Positions 31,931 through 44,490 of a stretch of 64,000 nucleotides of DNA are shown one piece after another. A model generated the notes under the pieces. The model ran no database searches. It was not told the origin of the DNA and saw only the letters and a program-made list of their open reading frames with translations. Positions within the stretch are counted from its first letter, which is position 1. Every line of letters begins with the position of its first letter. The stretch comes from Asterella californica (lineage: Eukaryota; Streptophyta; Marchantiopsida; Marchantiales; Aytoniaceae), in the NCBI GenBank assembly GCA_036924285.1, contig JAYKYS010000001.1:4748501-4812500 (forward strand). Reading direction: 5' to 3'. A program made the translations under genes and the position numbers.

Positions 31931-34900
31931 TCTGATTCATATTCACTTCACTTGTAGTTTATATGCTATAGCAGAGACAGCGTTGTCCAGCTGGGACTAA
32001 AGCACTATTCATCAGGTGATCACTGTGAATAAAGCACTCTTCATCAGGTAATCAGCTGGGACTAAAGCACTATTCATCAGATAATCAGCTGGGACTAAAG
32101 CACTATTCATTAGGTGATTACTGTGAACCGCTGTTTCTATTAAGCAAGACAGGAGAAGATGGTGACGGTTAGTATCATCTGAATTCATATTCACTTCACT
32201 TGTAGTTAATATGCTATAGCACAAGGCAGCGTTGTCCAGCTGGGACTAAAGCACTATTCATCATGTAATCAGCTGAGACTAAAGCACAATTCATCAGGTG
32301 ATTACTATGAATAAAGCACTATTCATTAGGTGATCAGCTGGGCCTAAAGCACTATTCGTCAGGTGATTATTGTGAATAAAGCACTATTCATCAGGTAATC
32401 AGCTGGGACTAAAGCACTATTCATCAGGTGATTATTATGAATAAAGCACTATTCATTAGGTAATCAGCTGGACCTAAAGCACTATTCGTCAGGTGATTAC
32501 TGTGAATAAAGCACTATTCATCAGGTAATCAGCTGGGACTAAAGCACTATTCATCAGGTGATTATTATGAATAAAGCACTATTCATTAGGTAATCAGCTG
32601 GGCCTAAAGCACTATTCGTCAAGTGATTACTGTGAATAAAGCACTATTCATCAGGTAATCAGTTGGGACTAAAGCAGTATTCATCAGGTGATTACTGTAA
32701 AACCACTGTTTCTATTAAGCATGACATGAGGAGATGGTGATCTTTAGTATCATAGGAATTCATATTCACTTCACTTGTAGTTTATATGCTATAGCAGAAG
32801 GCACTGAATTCATATTCACTTCACTTGTAGTTTATATGCTATAGCAGAAGGCACTGAATTCATATACACCTTCACTTGTAGTTTATATGCTATAGCAAAA
32901 GGCAGCGCTGTACAGCTGGGACTAAAGCACTATTCATCAGTTGATTACTGTGAAACCACTGTTTCTATTAAGCAGGACATGAGGAGATGGTGACGTTTAG
33001 TATCGTCTGAATTCATATTCACTTCACTTGTTGTTTATATGATATAGCAGAAGGCGCTGAATTCATATTCACTTCAGTTGTAGTTTATATGCTATAGCAG
33101 AAGGCACTGAATTCATATACATTTCACTTGTTGTTTATATGCTATAGCAGAAGGCAGCTATGTCCAGCTGGGACTAAAGCACTATTCATCAGGTGATTAC
33201 TGTGAATAAAGCACTATTCATCAAGTAATCAGCTGAGACTAAAGCACTATTCATCAGGTGATTACTGTGAATAAAGCACTATTCATCAAGTAATCAGCTG
33301 AGACTAAAGCACTATTCATCAAGTGATTACTGTGAATAAAGCACTATTCATCAGGTAATCAGCTGGGACTAAAGTACTATTCATCAGGTGATTACTGTGA
33401 ATAAAGCACTATTCATCAGGTAATCAGCTGGAACTAAAGCACTATTCATCAGGTGATTACTGTGAAACCACTGTTTCTATTAAGCAGGACATGAGGAGAT
33501 GGTGACGTATAGTATCGTTGGTTTCTTCAACCCATGATAATCACGGAATGATCCCATCGGTCCTCGAGGAGAGGAGCAACTCCTCACTCTCTTACTCCCG
33601 CTTGGTTAACAGGCAGCTGCTACATCGCTCAGATGTTAAGATTACCGCAGGATCAGATTATGTAGGATCTGACTTAATAATCACTTCACTTCTCGCTTTT
33701 ATCGTACCGTAGAACCCTTTTATCGTACCGTTTATCATTCAAGTGATTACTGTGAAACCACTATTTCTATTAAGCAGGACAGAAGGAGATGGTGACGTTT
33801 AGTATCCTCTGAATTCATATTCACTTCACTTGTTGTTTATATGTTATAGCACAAGGCAGCGTTGTCCAGCTGGGACTAAATCACTATTCATCAGGTAATC
33901 AGCTGAGACTAAAGCACCATTCATCAGGTGATTACTATGAATAAAGCACTATTCATTAGGTGATCAGCTGGGCCTAAAGCACTATTCGTCAGGTGATTAC
34001 TGTGAATAAAGCACTATTCATCAGGTAATCAGCTGGGACTAAAGCACTATTCATCAAGTGGTTATTATGAATAAAGCACTATTCATTAGGTAATCAGCTG
34101 GGCCTAAAGCACTATTCGTCAGGTGATTACAGTGAATAAAGCACTATTCATCAGGTAATCAGCTGGGACTAAAGCACTATTCATCAGGTGATTATTATGA
34201 ATAAAGCACTATTCATTAGGTAATCAGCTGGGCCTAAAGCACTATTCGTCAGGTGATTACTGTGAATAAAGCACTATTCATCAGGTAATCAGCTAGGACT
34301 AAAGCACTATTCATCAGGTGATTATTATGAATAAAGCACTATTCATTAGGTAATCAGCTGGGCCTAAAGTACTATTCGTCAGGTGATTACTGTGAATAAA
34401 GCACTATTTATCAAGTAATCAGCTGGGACTAAAGCACTATTCATCAGGTGATTACTGTGAAACCACTGTTTCTATTAAGCATGACATGAGGAGATGGTGA
34501 TCTTTAGTATCGTAGGAATTCATATTCACTTCACTTGTAGTTTATATGCTATAGCAAAAGGCACTGAATTCATATTCACTTCACTTGTAGTTTATATGCT
34601 ATAGCAGAAGGCACTGAATTCATATACACCTTCACTTGTAGTTTATATGCTATAGCAAAAGGCAGCGCTGTACAGCTGGGACTAAAGCACTATTCATCAA
34701 GTGGTTATTGTGAATAAAGCACTATTCATCAGGTAATCAGTTGGGACTAAAGCACTATTCATCATGTGATTACTGTGAATAAAGCACTATTCATCAGGTA
34801 ATCAACTCGGACTAAAGCACTATTCATCAAGTGATTATTGTGAAACCACTATTTCTATTAAGCAGGATAGGAGGAGATGGTGCCGTTTAATATCCTCTGA

Positions 34901-36330
34901 ATTCATATTCACTTCACTTATTGTTTATATGTTATAGCACAAGGCAGCGTTGTCCAGCTGAGACTAAAGCACCATTCATCAGGTGATTACTGTGAAACCA
35001 CTATTTCTGTTAAGCAGGACAGGAGCAGATGGTGACGTTTAGTATCCTCTGAATTCATATTCACTTCACTTGTTGTTTATATGTTATAGCACAAGGCAGC
35101 TGGGACTAAAGCACTATTCATCAAGTAATCAGCTGGGACTAAAGACTATTCATCAGGTGATTATTGTGAATAAAGCACTATTCATCAAGTAATCAATTGG
35201 GACTAAAGCACTATTCATCAGGTGATTACTGTGAATGAAGCACTATTCATCTAGTTATCAACTCCGACTAAAGCACTATTCATCAGGTGATTACTGTGAA
35301 TAAAGCACTATTCATCAGGTAATCAGCTGGGACTAGAGCACTATTCATCAGGTGATTACTGTGAATAAAGCAATATTCATCAGATAATCAACTGGGACTA
35401 AAGCATTATTCATCAAGTTGTCAGTTGGGACTAAAGCACTATTCATCAGTTGATTACTGTGAATAAAGCATTATTAGGTAATCAATTGAGACTAAAGCAC
35501 TATTCATCAAGTGATTACTGTGAACAAAGCACTATTCATCAAGTAATCAGTTGGGACTAAAGCACTATTCATCAGGTGATTACTGTGAATAAAGCACTAT
35601 TCATCAGATAATCAGTTGAGACTAAAGCACTATTCATCAGGTGATTATTGTGAATAAAGCACTATTCATCAAGTAATCAACTGGGACTAGAGCACTATTC
35701 ATCAAGTGATTACTGTGAATAAAGCACTATTCATCAGATAATCAACTGGGACTAAAGCATTATTCATCAAGTTGTCAGCTGGGACTAAAGCACTATTCAT
35801 CAGTTGATTACTGTGAATAAAGCACTATTAGGTAATCAATTGAGACTAAAGCACTATTCATCAGGTGATTACTGTGAATAAAGCACTATTCATCAAGTAA
35901 TCAGCTGGGACTAAAGCACTATTCATCAGGTGATTATTATGAATAAAGCACTATTCATCAAGTAATCAGTTGGGACTAAAGCACTATTCATCAGGTGATT
36001 ATTATGAATAAAGCACTATTCATCAAGTAATCAGCTGGGACTAAAGCACTATTCAACAGGTGATTACTGTGAATAAAGCACTATTCATCAGGTAATCAAC
36101 TGGAACTAAAGCACTATTCATCAGGTGATTACTATGAATAAAGCACTATTCATTAGGTAATCAGCTGAGACTAAAGCACTATTCATCAGGTGATTACTGT
36201 GAATAAAGCACTATTCATCAATAATCAGCTGAGACTAAAGTACTATTCATCAGGTGATTACTGTGAATAAAGCACTATTCATCAGGTAATCAGCTGGAAC
36301 TAAAGCACTATTCATCAAGTGATTACTGTG
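31930..36330. repeat. Satellite array with ~65-bp dimeric unit and higher-order blocks
   Basis: The basic unit is two ~32-bp halves that share AAAGCACTATTCATCA: one half carries CAGCTGGGACT, the other GATTACTGTGAAT. Many copies run head to tail (32,230-32,700; 33,170-33,470; 33,880-34,470; 35,100-36,330). They are interrupted by a second element built around GAATTCATATTCACTTCACT followed by GTTTATATGCTATAGCA (about 14 copies) and a third, CCACTGTTTCTATTAAGCA followed by GACATGAGGAGATGGTGA. Together they form a nested, higher-order pattern. Confidence 0.9.
33516..33715. repeat. Higher-order block of the satellite, copy 1
   Basis: About 200 bases starting TTGGTTTCTTCAACCCATGA, with a GC-rich CTCGAGGAGAGGAGCA. 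It is nearly identical to 36382-36585. The distance of ~2866 bases between copies suggests a long higher-order period. Confidence 0.85.
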
Positions 36331-36381
36331 AAACCACTGTTTCTATTAAGCAGGACATGAGGAGATGGTGACGTCTAGTAT

Positions 36382-36615
36382 CGTTGGTTTCTTCAACCCA
36401 TGATAAACACGGAATGATCCCATCGGTCCTCGAGGAGAGGAGCAGTTCCTCACTCTCTTACTCCCGCTTGGTTAACAGGCAGCTGCTACATCGCCCAGAT
36501 GTTAAGATTACCGCAGGATCAGATTATGTAGGATCTGACTTAATAATCACTTCACTTCTCGCTTTTATCGTACCTTACAACCCTTTTATCGTACCTTTTA
36601 TCATTCCTCACTATC
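36382..36615. repeat. Higher-order block of the satellite, copy 2
   Basis: Second copy of the block at 33516-33715, closing the array. Unique sequence follows and the A repeat starts at 36761. Confidence 0.85.
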
Positions 36616-36760
36616 ATTCCTCACTGTATACGTTCTCTCGCAGCAAGGTTTATCAGTTACCTGTGTATCATAGTATCGCTCACTCTACATTATTAAGCAG
36701 GACATCAAGAGATGGTGAAGTCTATTAGGAACACGTGATAAACAAAAGGTAATCATCCAT

Positions 36761-38468
36761 CTAACCTGTTCTTGAAAATACTTCAAAAACTCGGCCCAGT
36801 TACTATGCACTTTGACAACAACGTATCTAGATAACTCATCTTTGACAGGAAATACAGTGAAACCATTCTCTGGAGGTAATCCGCAGAACGAATCCGAATT
36901 TACGCGTATGGTGTATAGGTTACAAAATTGACTATTTACGCGACAGATTTGTATATGCAACAGTAAGCATGGTCGCTAGGTACGACACATCAGAAACCGA
37001 GCACTGGGCACGCAAACCAACTGGCGACGCTATATGAAACGACCTAAGCATGGAACAATTCAAACGTGTAAACAGCTTATCCGTTCAACTTATCCGTTCA
37101 ACGAGGTGAACAACTACAGTCAAATCACAAAGACAGACCTTGGCACATCGAACATAAGAAAGTCCGGGCAAGTAACCCCTAAGCAGACTGACCAAACAAA
37201 CACTGCTCAAAAGGATGGCCGAAAAGTAAGAGAGACTTTTATCGGGTCCGAGAGACTCTTGCTAATCAATTCCCAAGAGGTTAATCGTTAATAAAGAGCA
37301 CCGAAAACCGCTTGATTAAGTTGGTCTTACGGTACAACTCATGCACCGTACGATATAAGATGCAAAGTCTTAGATCTTCCAGTGCATGAGTTGTACTCAA
37401 CAGCAAACATCCTTCTCATAACTCTAATGGATAAGAGCAGAATTAGAGTAGAAACTGTAGACGTCAGTGTACATTAATCAGATAAAGGATACGGCCAGTA
37501 GTCCAATCCGGCACGTTTCAACTTGGCGCTGTTTATCTCGAAACCAAGTGGCTGCGCAGCGACAGAACGGTGAATACTAGTTAGAAATAACATCCAAACA
37601 CCGCATTGGCCACAGTATTCGTCCATGATATAGCAGTTCGAAGCAAGAACTATACTCACGCACACAGGTAAAACGCAAGAAATGAACCCAGTAAAGTACA
37701 GATTTCGGTCCCTGAGTGTAGCAGTTCGATGCAAGAACTATCCTCCTACACTTAAAGTAACCCCAAAAGTTGACCCAGAGAACCCAGTGACGTACATAGT
37801 AAGTAGCAAACAGGGGAGAATGTGTGCTAACTTCAAATGTCAAGTTAGAGAAATTCTGTAACCAAAGGGACAGACCAACGGGATGTATAGTACGTGAAAT
37901 ATGGCCACACAGATAGGCAAATACGTGTCACGTAAATAATATCGGCGTATGTGCCAAGTGAAGGTTGAAAGGTGTTAATTTTTCGGCACAAGCACAGCCG
38001 GAGTCATGTAGAGTGATCATAATGATCTGCCATTTATGTCACGAGAAGAAGCTGCTGAGCCTCAGCAACACACGATTCACAACTACCGAAATCAGTTTCA
38101 CCATATATATATACCTTCTGCTTTATCCAAACTAGAGCGGTCCTGTCCTGAGGTCCCTAAAAATGGTGATTTACTGAAGCGAAGAAAAGAAAGAGACATT
38201 TTGACAAAACGTCAAAAGAAAGAAAAAATTGAATAAAAGAGAAAATTGTGTAGAATTCGGTTGCTCGCGACGAAAAATGTTAACGTCTAGTCAGTCTGCG
38301 CTGTGACTCATAGGGCTGGCTCGGGCCATCACTAGCGAGCGACCTCATCAGCTCCTCCCGCTGGCTTTGGTTAAATGGCAAAGATGTGCAAAGTTTGATT
38401 AGGAGCAGACCTAGACTTCCTTAAAGAGTTGGCCGACGGACTTGCAGGCGATACTTCGAAGGCTTACA
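36761..38468 (-). repeat. Inverted repeat A (copy of 53066-54761)
   Basis: 1708 bases that match 53066-54761 in inverted orientation, with about five substitutions. It also has a 13-bp tandem duplication (TTATCCGTTCAAC near 37,078-37,104) that A' lacks, and a 1-base indel. It spans trmL introns 3-4 and exons 4-5. Homology stops five bases into trmL intron 5 at 36761, and inside intron 3 at 38468. Confidence 0.93.
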
Positions 38469-40319
38469 AAACATACATAGAAGATCATGTGCAAACATAA
38501 TTCATTGAGACCTAAAAACTGTAGGAATCCGAGGAAAAACAGAAGGACAGTACTGAACTTTCAGCCATGCATCACCACAGCGTGAAGCGTAACATACCTC
38601 AACAAGGTGCAACCCAACTGCGGCTGCAGCGCAAGTCCGGGCGATGCATCCAGTATTTCCAGGAATCTGCCACAAATAAATGACGTGAACAGAAGTACAA
38701 TAGATAATCTGGTTCTGCACTTGTAATCTCCTGTCAAACTGTGACTTCGCAGGGCCCATGTGGGCGACATCTTCTCAGAAGAATTACTTAAGATAATGGG
38801 TTAAGGGTATAAGTAGTATAGCACTACAGCTACACCCCAAGAACACGCACTGAAAAAGTGGGTTGCAAGTACAGCAGCTGAAGAGCAATCAAAAGAGGAA
38901 GTTCAACATTGGAAGCAAGAAAATATTCTCTGTTGAAATGGTGACACAGTTAGACTATACAGTATGCACTTTAGTGTCGTCAAGTGCAAAGTCGACACTA
39001 AAGTGCATACTTTGCACTTGACCACTCATCTTGCCGGTAACATAGCACGACCGTGGTTAAACAACGACCTGAAGAGCGAAAGCATACACTTTAACATTCA
39101 ATTCTTCTTCAACCTACTCTACAGCAGGACGTGGATAGCAGCGCAATGCAAGAATTACCAACATACACTTAAAGTAACCCGTGACAGTAGAACCCAGAAA
39201 AGTACCTACAACGAAGAATGAAAGGGTGAATGCACGCTAAGACCGTTCATATATTGCGCGGAAATTTCTAACCTGGGGCAAGGATGTAGGGAGTGTGTTG
39301 CAAACAGCATATCTCCAGGAGCAGGGACCCCTGGTATGGAAGAAGATAGATGACATGTACTAGATGCAGCGCAAACTAACAGGACGTGAATAATATTAAG
39401 GAAACCCTAGCTTGTCAAGCGGATTTACGACGATGAACTTCGCCTGAAGGTTACAGCAAACCGACCTGTCCAACTCCAAACAAAGAGAAGAGCACACATC
39501 CACGAGACGGTGAGATTACCTGTGGTGATACTAAGACAACTTGCAGGTCAACCTTTCTTTGACTCGATTTGGCAGATTCTCCAGTAACTCCTGGTCGAGT
39601 ACCATTTCCGTCAAGCAGCGCTGTTGGACGAAGACAGTGCAGTTACCAAGTATGTGAACAGAGAAGTGACTCGCTTTCATCGAGTAAGAAGCACGGCCAA
39701 AAACTCGAAAGAGCTGGCAGTTGATGAAGTATCTGAGACCACACATTTCACGGAAGTGTAGAAGAGACAACTAGTGCTCCTCGAGGAAACAACAAAGGCA
39801 AAGCCAGTTAGCTTGGAATTTCCGTCAACTGCTGCCGGTTACTTATGTAAATTTCGAGATTACAAAGCAAACACAAATCCAATAAAAACTCGGTGAGAAT
39901 TCAATTCGACTTCTACTGGTAGGAGCTTGACTCTCAGTTTCCATACCGAATAAGGTGATATCGAAGACAAACCGAACACGGATTAAGAAGTATATACAGA
40001 AAGACAGACGAGTTGAAGACCAGCAAATACCTGAAGTAAAAGTCCGCACCACCTCTCTTCTATGAGTTGCCAAAAACTTTGAGAGTCGGGGTGTGACATT
40101 ACGCCCGTCCACTGTGCACCGCCTCAGCAACTCATTTCCAGAACAAGGAAACTCAAAACTTCTCTTCGAATTAGGAAGTTTGCGTACAGAAGGAGAGTAG
40201 GCAAATGATACGCGTGGACGTCTTTTCAGAAACTGTAGTGTTGCGGTGGTATCATGGAAAGATGACAACCTGACCTTAGGAGAAAACATGAGTGCAACGA
40301 CACCACCTTGCACGGCCAT
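36766..40319 (-). CDS. trmL: TrmL/SpoU-family tRNA 2'-O-methyltransferase, exons 1-5 (gene cut off)
   Basis: Five exons on the minus strand by splice sites and phase: 40031-40319, 39520-39620, 38598-38666, 37493-37551, 36766-36826. Exon 1 (from ATG 40319) is Ser/Arg-rich like an organelle targeting peptide. Exon 2 ends LQVVLVSPQ, exon 3 is IPGNTGCIARTCAAAAVG, exon 4 carries FEINSAKLKRAGLDYW and exon 5 VVVKVHSNWAEFLKYF. This is the N-terminal half of the SPOUT enzyme that, in bacteria, 2'-O-methylates the tRNA wobble base. After exon 5 the sequence runs into unique DNA and then satellite, so the catalytic C-terminal exons are absent here. They lie at 54925-55829 on the other strand. Exon 1-2 borders are less certain than the rest. 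Confidence 0.82.
37332..37396. repeat. 15-bp perfect inverted repeat in trmL intron 4
   Basis: Arms GTACAACTCATGCAC (37332-37346) and its complement (37382-37396). Also present in A' at 54138-54202. Confidence 0.8.
38962..39010. repeat. 18-bp perfect hairpin in trmL intron 2
   Basis: Arms 38962-38979 (GTATGCACTTTAGTGTCG) and 38993-39010, perfectly complementary, with a 13-base loop. The loop (CAAGTGCAAAG) pairs again with bases just after the second arm, giving a compact foldback of MITE-like appearance. Confidence 0.8.
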
Positions 40320-42130
40320 ACTCAACCAGCCATCAACTGCAGCGCCACAAAGCAGGTTCTACTAAATCGCCGGTGACAGACGTGGAACAGATCCTGTCTT
40401 GGCTTCGGGTGCTTCAAACAGCAAAAGAATCTTCCGGACTGTTTTTCTGCAGTCGTCCTGTTTGAAATACAGATTCGTCTAGTTAACTACGTCAGTACAG
40501 CAGAGTTCGACTTACGTACTACGTCCAGCGAACATGGACACAACAACCCGCATCAAACTTCACCGCGTAATTTAGGGGGTGAAGTTTGAACCGTAAGCCT
40601 CGATTTTCAGAGCATGCCGAATGTGCATAAACCTTTGGATCGAAAATGTCGAGCGATCATGGAAAGAGAACACTTCCGGGAAGCGACCGATTACCGCAGT
40701 TTTTGTATATTCTTACAGAAATGACATGAGTGCTTTACGTTAAGGTGTGAGACTACACCAGATAGCACTGCTGCTCTCCTGTTTGTATGGAGACAATTAG
40801 TTCTGGTAATCTGGGTCAATTTATAGCATGCTCTCAGGTTTCTCTCAATACGGTGAACAGAGAATATTTTCACACGTCATATTACTACCACACCGGGATC
40901 CTTTGCACACAATGTATTGCATAGCGTTTATTTTCATTTTTAGTATCTATGTTTTTTTGTATTTATTTATTAAAAATGAACTATTTTTATTAGATTTGTG
41001 GTTGCACTTGGTAGATAGGTACAAGATCTGACGAGATGATCAACTGATAAATATAGTATGAATCAATATCAAAAAACACAAAGAATTCACAAGACATGGA
41101 AAAGGTCTAAGAAACTGAATTTTTTTCATAAGACAACATAGATTTCACTACCTTGAGGTCACATAAGCACACATATCTTACGAGAGGATAAGCATCATAG
41201 CAATACCCAAGGTGTGAAGACGATCGAGCATTTTTGCTGAAGAGAAACCAGTATTGAAATTCTCCTAGACCGGCCAAATAGAGTAAAATAGCATAAATAA
41301 TCCCCAAGCACGAGACTCGGACATCAGAATCTCCTTCCAGATCTCGTTCCAAGAGATCAAAAGGTGAAAATTGCAACTGGTACCCTTGAGCTAATACCCG
41401 CAGCATCTATGTTCAGTACCTAAACTGTGAAAGTGTTAATGGAGAAATAAGGAGATGTCATTTCTTCTTCAAAGGTGATGAGAGCGACAAGAGTATATCA
41501 TTAGAATCACTCGTGGACCGTGTAGGACACCCGCATGCAAAAAATACTGGGTTAGGAGTAGTAGTTGTATTAGATTAAGTGGAATAATTCTCAAAAGTTA
41601 TTTCCTCTTCATGTCTTAGTCCATGTTTGGACCACGAGATAAAATTTCTTGTCCACCTCTTTCCATGTTCTGAACTAACGAAATAAACTTTTTCTTGTCC
41701 ACCCCCTCCCGTGTTCTGATGGCTCGAAAGGTCTTGTCTTGACCTCGAATTTTCATCCCTCCGGTCATGCTTTATCTGTTCCGACCTGTGCACGAAAGCA
41801 CGCTTTGGATGTATATTCACTGTATACATACTTCGTTGCATTATAGTTGTTCCAGAGTTCGACTGGTAAATTTATGTTGTCCTTTGTTTCCGAATGTTGT
41901 ATTTTTGGGACTCCATCACTCGGCTACGTCCGAAAGGGATCTTTGTTACTTCCGCAAGGGGGGAGTTTTGAATTTAAAGATGAAAGGGGTACGGTGACCC
42001 ACACGGCTTTATTTATAAAAAAAACCAAGTACAGTACTTTCGGACAAACTACATGCTACTTTCTATACACACTGCTACACTGTGAATAATACTCTATATA
42101 TGTAATACTCTGCTTTCTCTACGCTGGTCC
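40320..42130. other. Stretch without supported genes
   Basis: Upstream region of trmL (minus strand) and downstream region of the next gene. Short ORFs only; 41107-41406 on the minus strand shows no recognisable motif. Confidence 0.5.
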
Positions 42131-42134
42131 TAAG

Positions 42135-43637
42135 CCCATTTCGTGTCATGTGCTGCGAGTCATAGCATCGGCAAGGGGAATGTATTTCGGAAGCAACTCT
42201 ACAGTGAACATATCGTCTGCTTCCTCTAAGAGACTGTCAGCGTTGGCGCCCACATCCTCCTACTCGGATACCGCTGGAAGCTTCACTCCCGTCTCATGCT
42301 GCTCGCTGGCCGTGCTTGAGCTGTAGTACCTCCGTGAGCAATGAGGGCAGCGACCACTGTCCCTAAAGAAGAAAATGTTATCAATATCGCCTACGGTAAC
42401 GTCTTGAGATCTGATGAAGAAATTCCATAGAGAATCCGACTAGCTCTTCTGGATACCTGACTGGGTCAACCAACGGAGAGATGTTGTGTACTTGTCGGAC
42501 GTCAGCATCGCTCCTAAACAGCGAGGAAAGATAACCGAAAGAGGATTGGGGCTCTTGTATCTGTTGTATTGCAGAGCCCGTGGAATGATGTTCAAGTAAG
42601 TCAACTCGATCCAATTTTTTGTCTCGGCCGTCCCCATGAGCATAAATAGCTCCTTGCCGTCCTCTACCATACTCAGTAACATTTTTACTCATAGCCCGGT
42701 GATGCTCCTGGTCTTCATCCTTGAGACATAGACCATGCCAACAAAGGTATGGATACTTTTGTTGGACAGCTGCTTTACACAGATTTCTGCACTGAGTGGT
42801 CGCTCCTTGTTCCAACCCAAGGTCTGGTAGATCCGCTTCTTTACCTCCACGGACGACTTCTCATATATGCAAATAACACCCTAGAAGTGGAGATGAAGAA
42901 GCGACCCACTCCTCTTGTCGGAAATATGTTGGAGACACACTGCTTTTTCAGAAACTCACAAATAAGAGAAAAATATGCAACATCAAGGTTAGCATCAGTT
43001 GTACAGACAATGACAGAAACCTCTAGGTTAGGACGCCTAGCTCTTGCTTCTCAACGAAGAGACATCGCTGGGTCGGAGAGAAATGACGGCACATCACAAC
43101 ACTGTCTTCAAGATCAACCTGAGTACATACACAAAGATGACAATAAAAGCGGAAAACTTCATGCACTGTAGACCTTAAAGAACCATCAGCACGACTAAAA
43201 TACGCAGGATAAGAAAACATCCGGTACCGCTTGTCCTGCATGTACAAATAAAAGTTATCAACCGAATAGGAGAAAAACCAAAATGGTCCAGCCAACTTCT
43301 GCAATGGAATAGGATGCAAAACACAAAGATGACATGTTCTGCCTATGAGAACATAATCTAATTTCATCAAAAACTCTGGAGGGTCCTGCGAAAAACCCAA
43401 CTGCAGATAAATGTAAGTGCACGTGAGTTCCAAGAACCGCTGTTCGAACGAAAGCATAGGTGGTGCAGACCACAATGGAGGAAAACAGGGAGTACCACCA
43501 CTGACATCCAAGAACTCAAAGCTTGAATCCGGATCGACAGTATGCTCGACAGTGCTCACTTCTTCGCCACTGTCGAGAGTATCACCAACTTCTTCACTGT
43601 CAACCACAGCTTCGCAACGCTTGCTAGCCTCAGACAT
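42135..43637 (-). CDS. Candidate multi-exon gene, unidentified
   Basis: Minus-strand stretch with several pieces that look coding. 43637-43180 starts MSEASKRCEAVVDSEEV, is acidic, and continues with an aromatic-rich segment (SVDNFYLYMQDKRYRMF). A piece around 43022-42900 reads VSVIVCTTDANLDVAYFSL. Around 42850-42690 one frame reads RPLSAEICVKQLSNKSIHTF. 42815-42381 ends PVRYPEELVGFSMEFL. A last piece near 42365-42137 has CPHC and ends LLPKYIPLADAMTRST, with one in-frame stop in my reading. I cannot fix the exon borders or name the family. The composition and conserved-looking blocks argue for a real gene, possibly decayed. It lies in the same orientation as trmL and HGD. Confidence 0.4.
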
Positions 43638-43889
43638 TGCAGACTCAGCAGAAAACTACGACAACAATGCAAAGAAAACCGCCATCGTCAACAAAGAAAG
43701 CGAAAGAACTAGTACATACTACGACACCAGCAGGCTAGTCTCATCTTGCATGTCACTACCATTGGATCGCGGTATCGAAACCATCACTGCTCTCACTCAT
43801 GAATCGCACAATCAGCACCAGCCCCAAACCTCGACAAACCACGCAACACATCCACCACGTCCGCTCGACTGAGTGTCACATAGAGAGGA

Positions 43890-44110
43890 TCCAAAATCAT
43901 TCGATCCTAGACAAACCGCGCACCATAACGAACCAAAGCACACAGTCTCGTCCACGAAATCATTATCGCTCCCACTCATGGAGCGGAGCCTCAAACCATT
44001 TAATCCTCGACAAACCGTGCAGCACAGCCACGACCCGTCGCATTGACTGTCAACCAGGAGAGCGAAAACCATTCGATCCTCGACAAACCGCACACCATAG
44101 TGAGCAAGCG
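43890..44110. repeat. Short dispersed repeat, three copies
   Basis: The motif ATCCTCGACAAACCGCGCA recurs with few changes near 43,900, 44,000 and 44,075, spaced about 75-100 bases. It lies just upstream of the unidentified minus-strand gene. Confidence 0.6.
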
Positions 44111-44328
44111 ATGACAAACACACCACCTGCACGCTACGAAACAAGCAGCAACAACATGCGCAACCGAGCCAGGAATTCAACGCCCAACATAGTAACATGA
44201 CAACGAACAAATCAAGCACAACGACCGACGTCAAAGCACGAAGAACGAGCGACGAGCGAAATCATCACGCCTGCAACAGCAACCAAAATGACCTAACGAT
44301 GACAATTAAGCCATCGTTCGCAATCAGC

Positions 44329-44490
44329 CTCCACCGCGAACCCGCTGAAAATAATACGCATTAACTCCATCCGCCGAACGACTAACCCCACAGGGTCCGA
44401 TAGCCATCGTTAAGTCACAAACAGCCTCCACCACGAGCTCATCCAAAATAATACGCGTTAACTCCATCCGCCGAACGACTAACCCCACAG
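44329..44490. repeat. Tandem duplication, period ~97 bp
   Basis: 44329-44393 and 44426-44490 both run from CCTCCACC to CCGCCGAACGACTAACCCC with a few substitutions. Confidence 0.8.

Noticed and set aside
31930..36330. Regular repeats that might suggest a CRISPR array
   Set aside because: The units run head to tail without unique spacers, are diverged, and sit in an intron-bearing eukaryotic genome. It is a satellite.
43799..44234. Two overlapping ORFs on opposite strands (133 and 140 codons)
   Set aside because: They arise from a low-complexity, repeat-containing stretch and show no domain.
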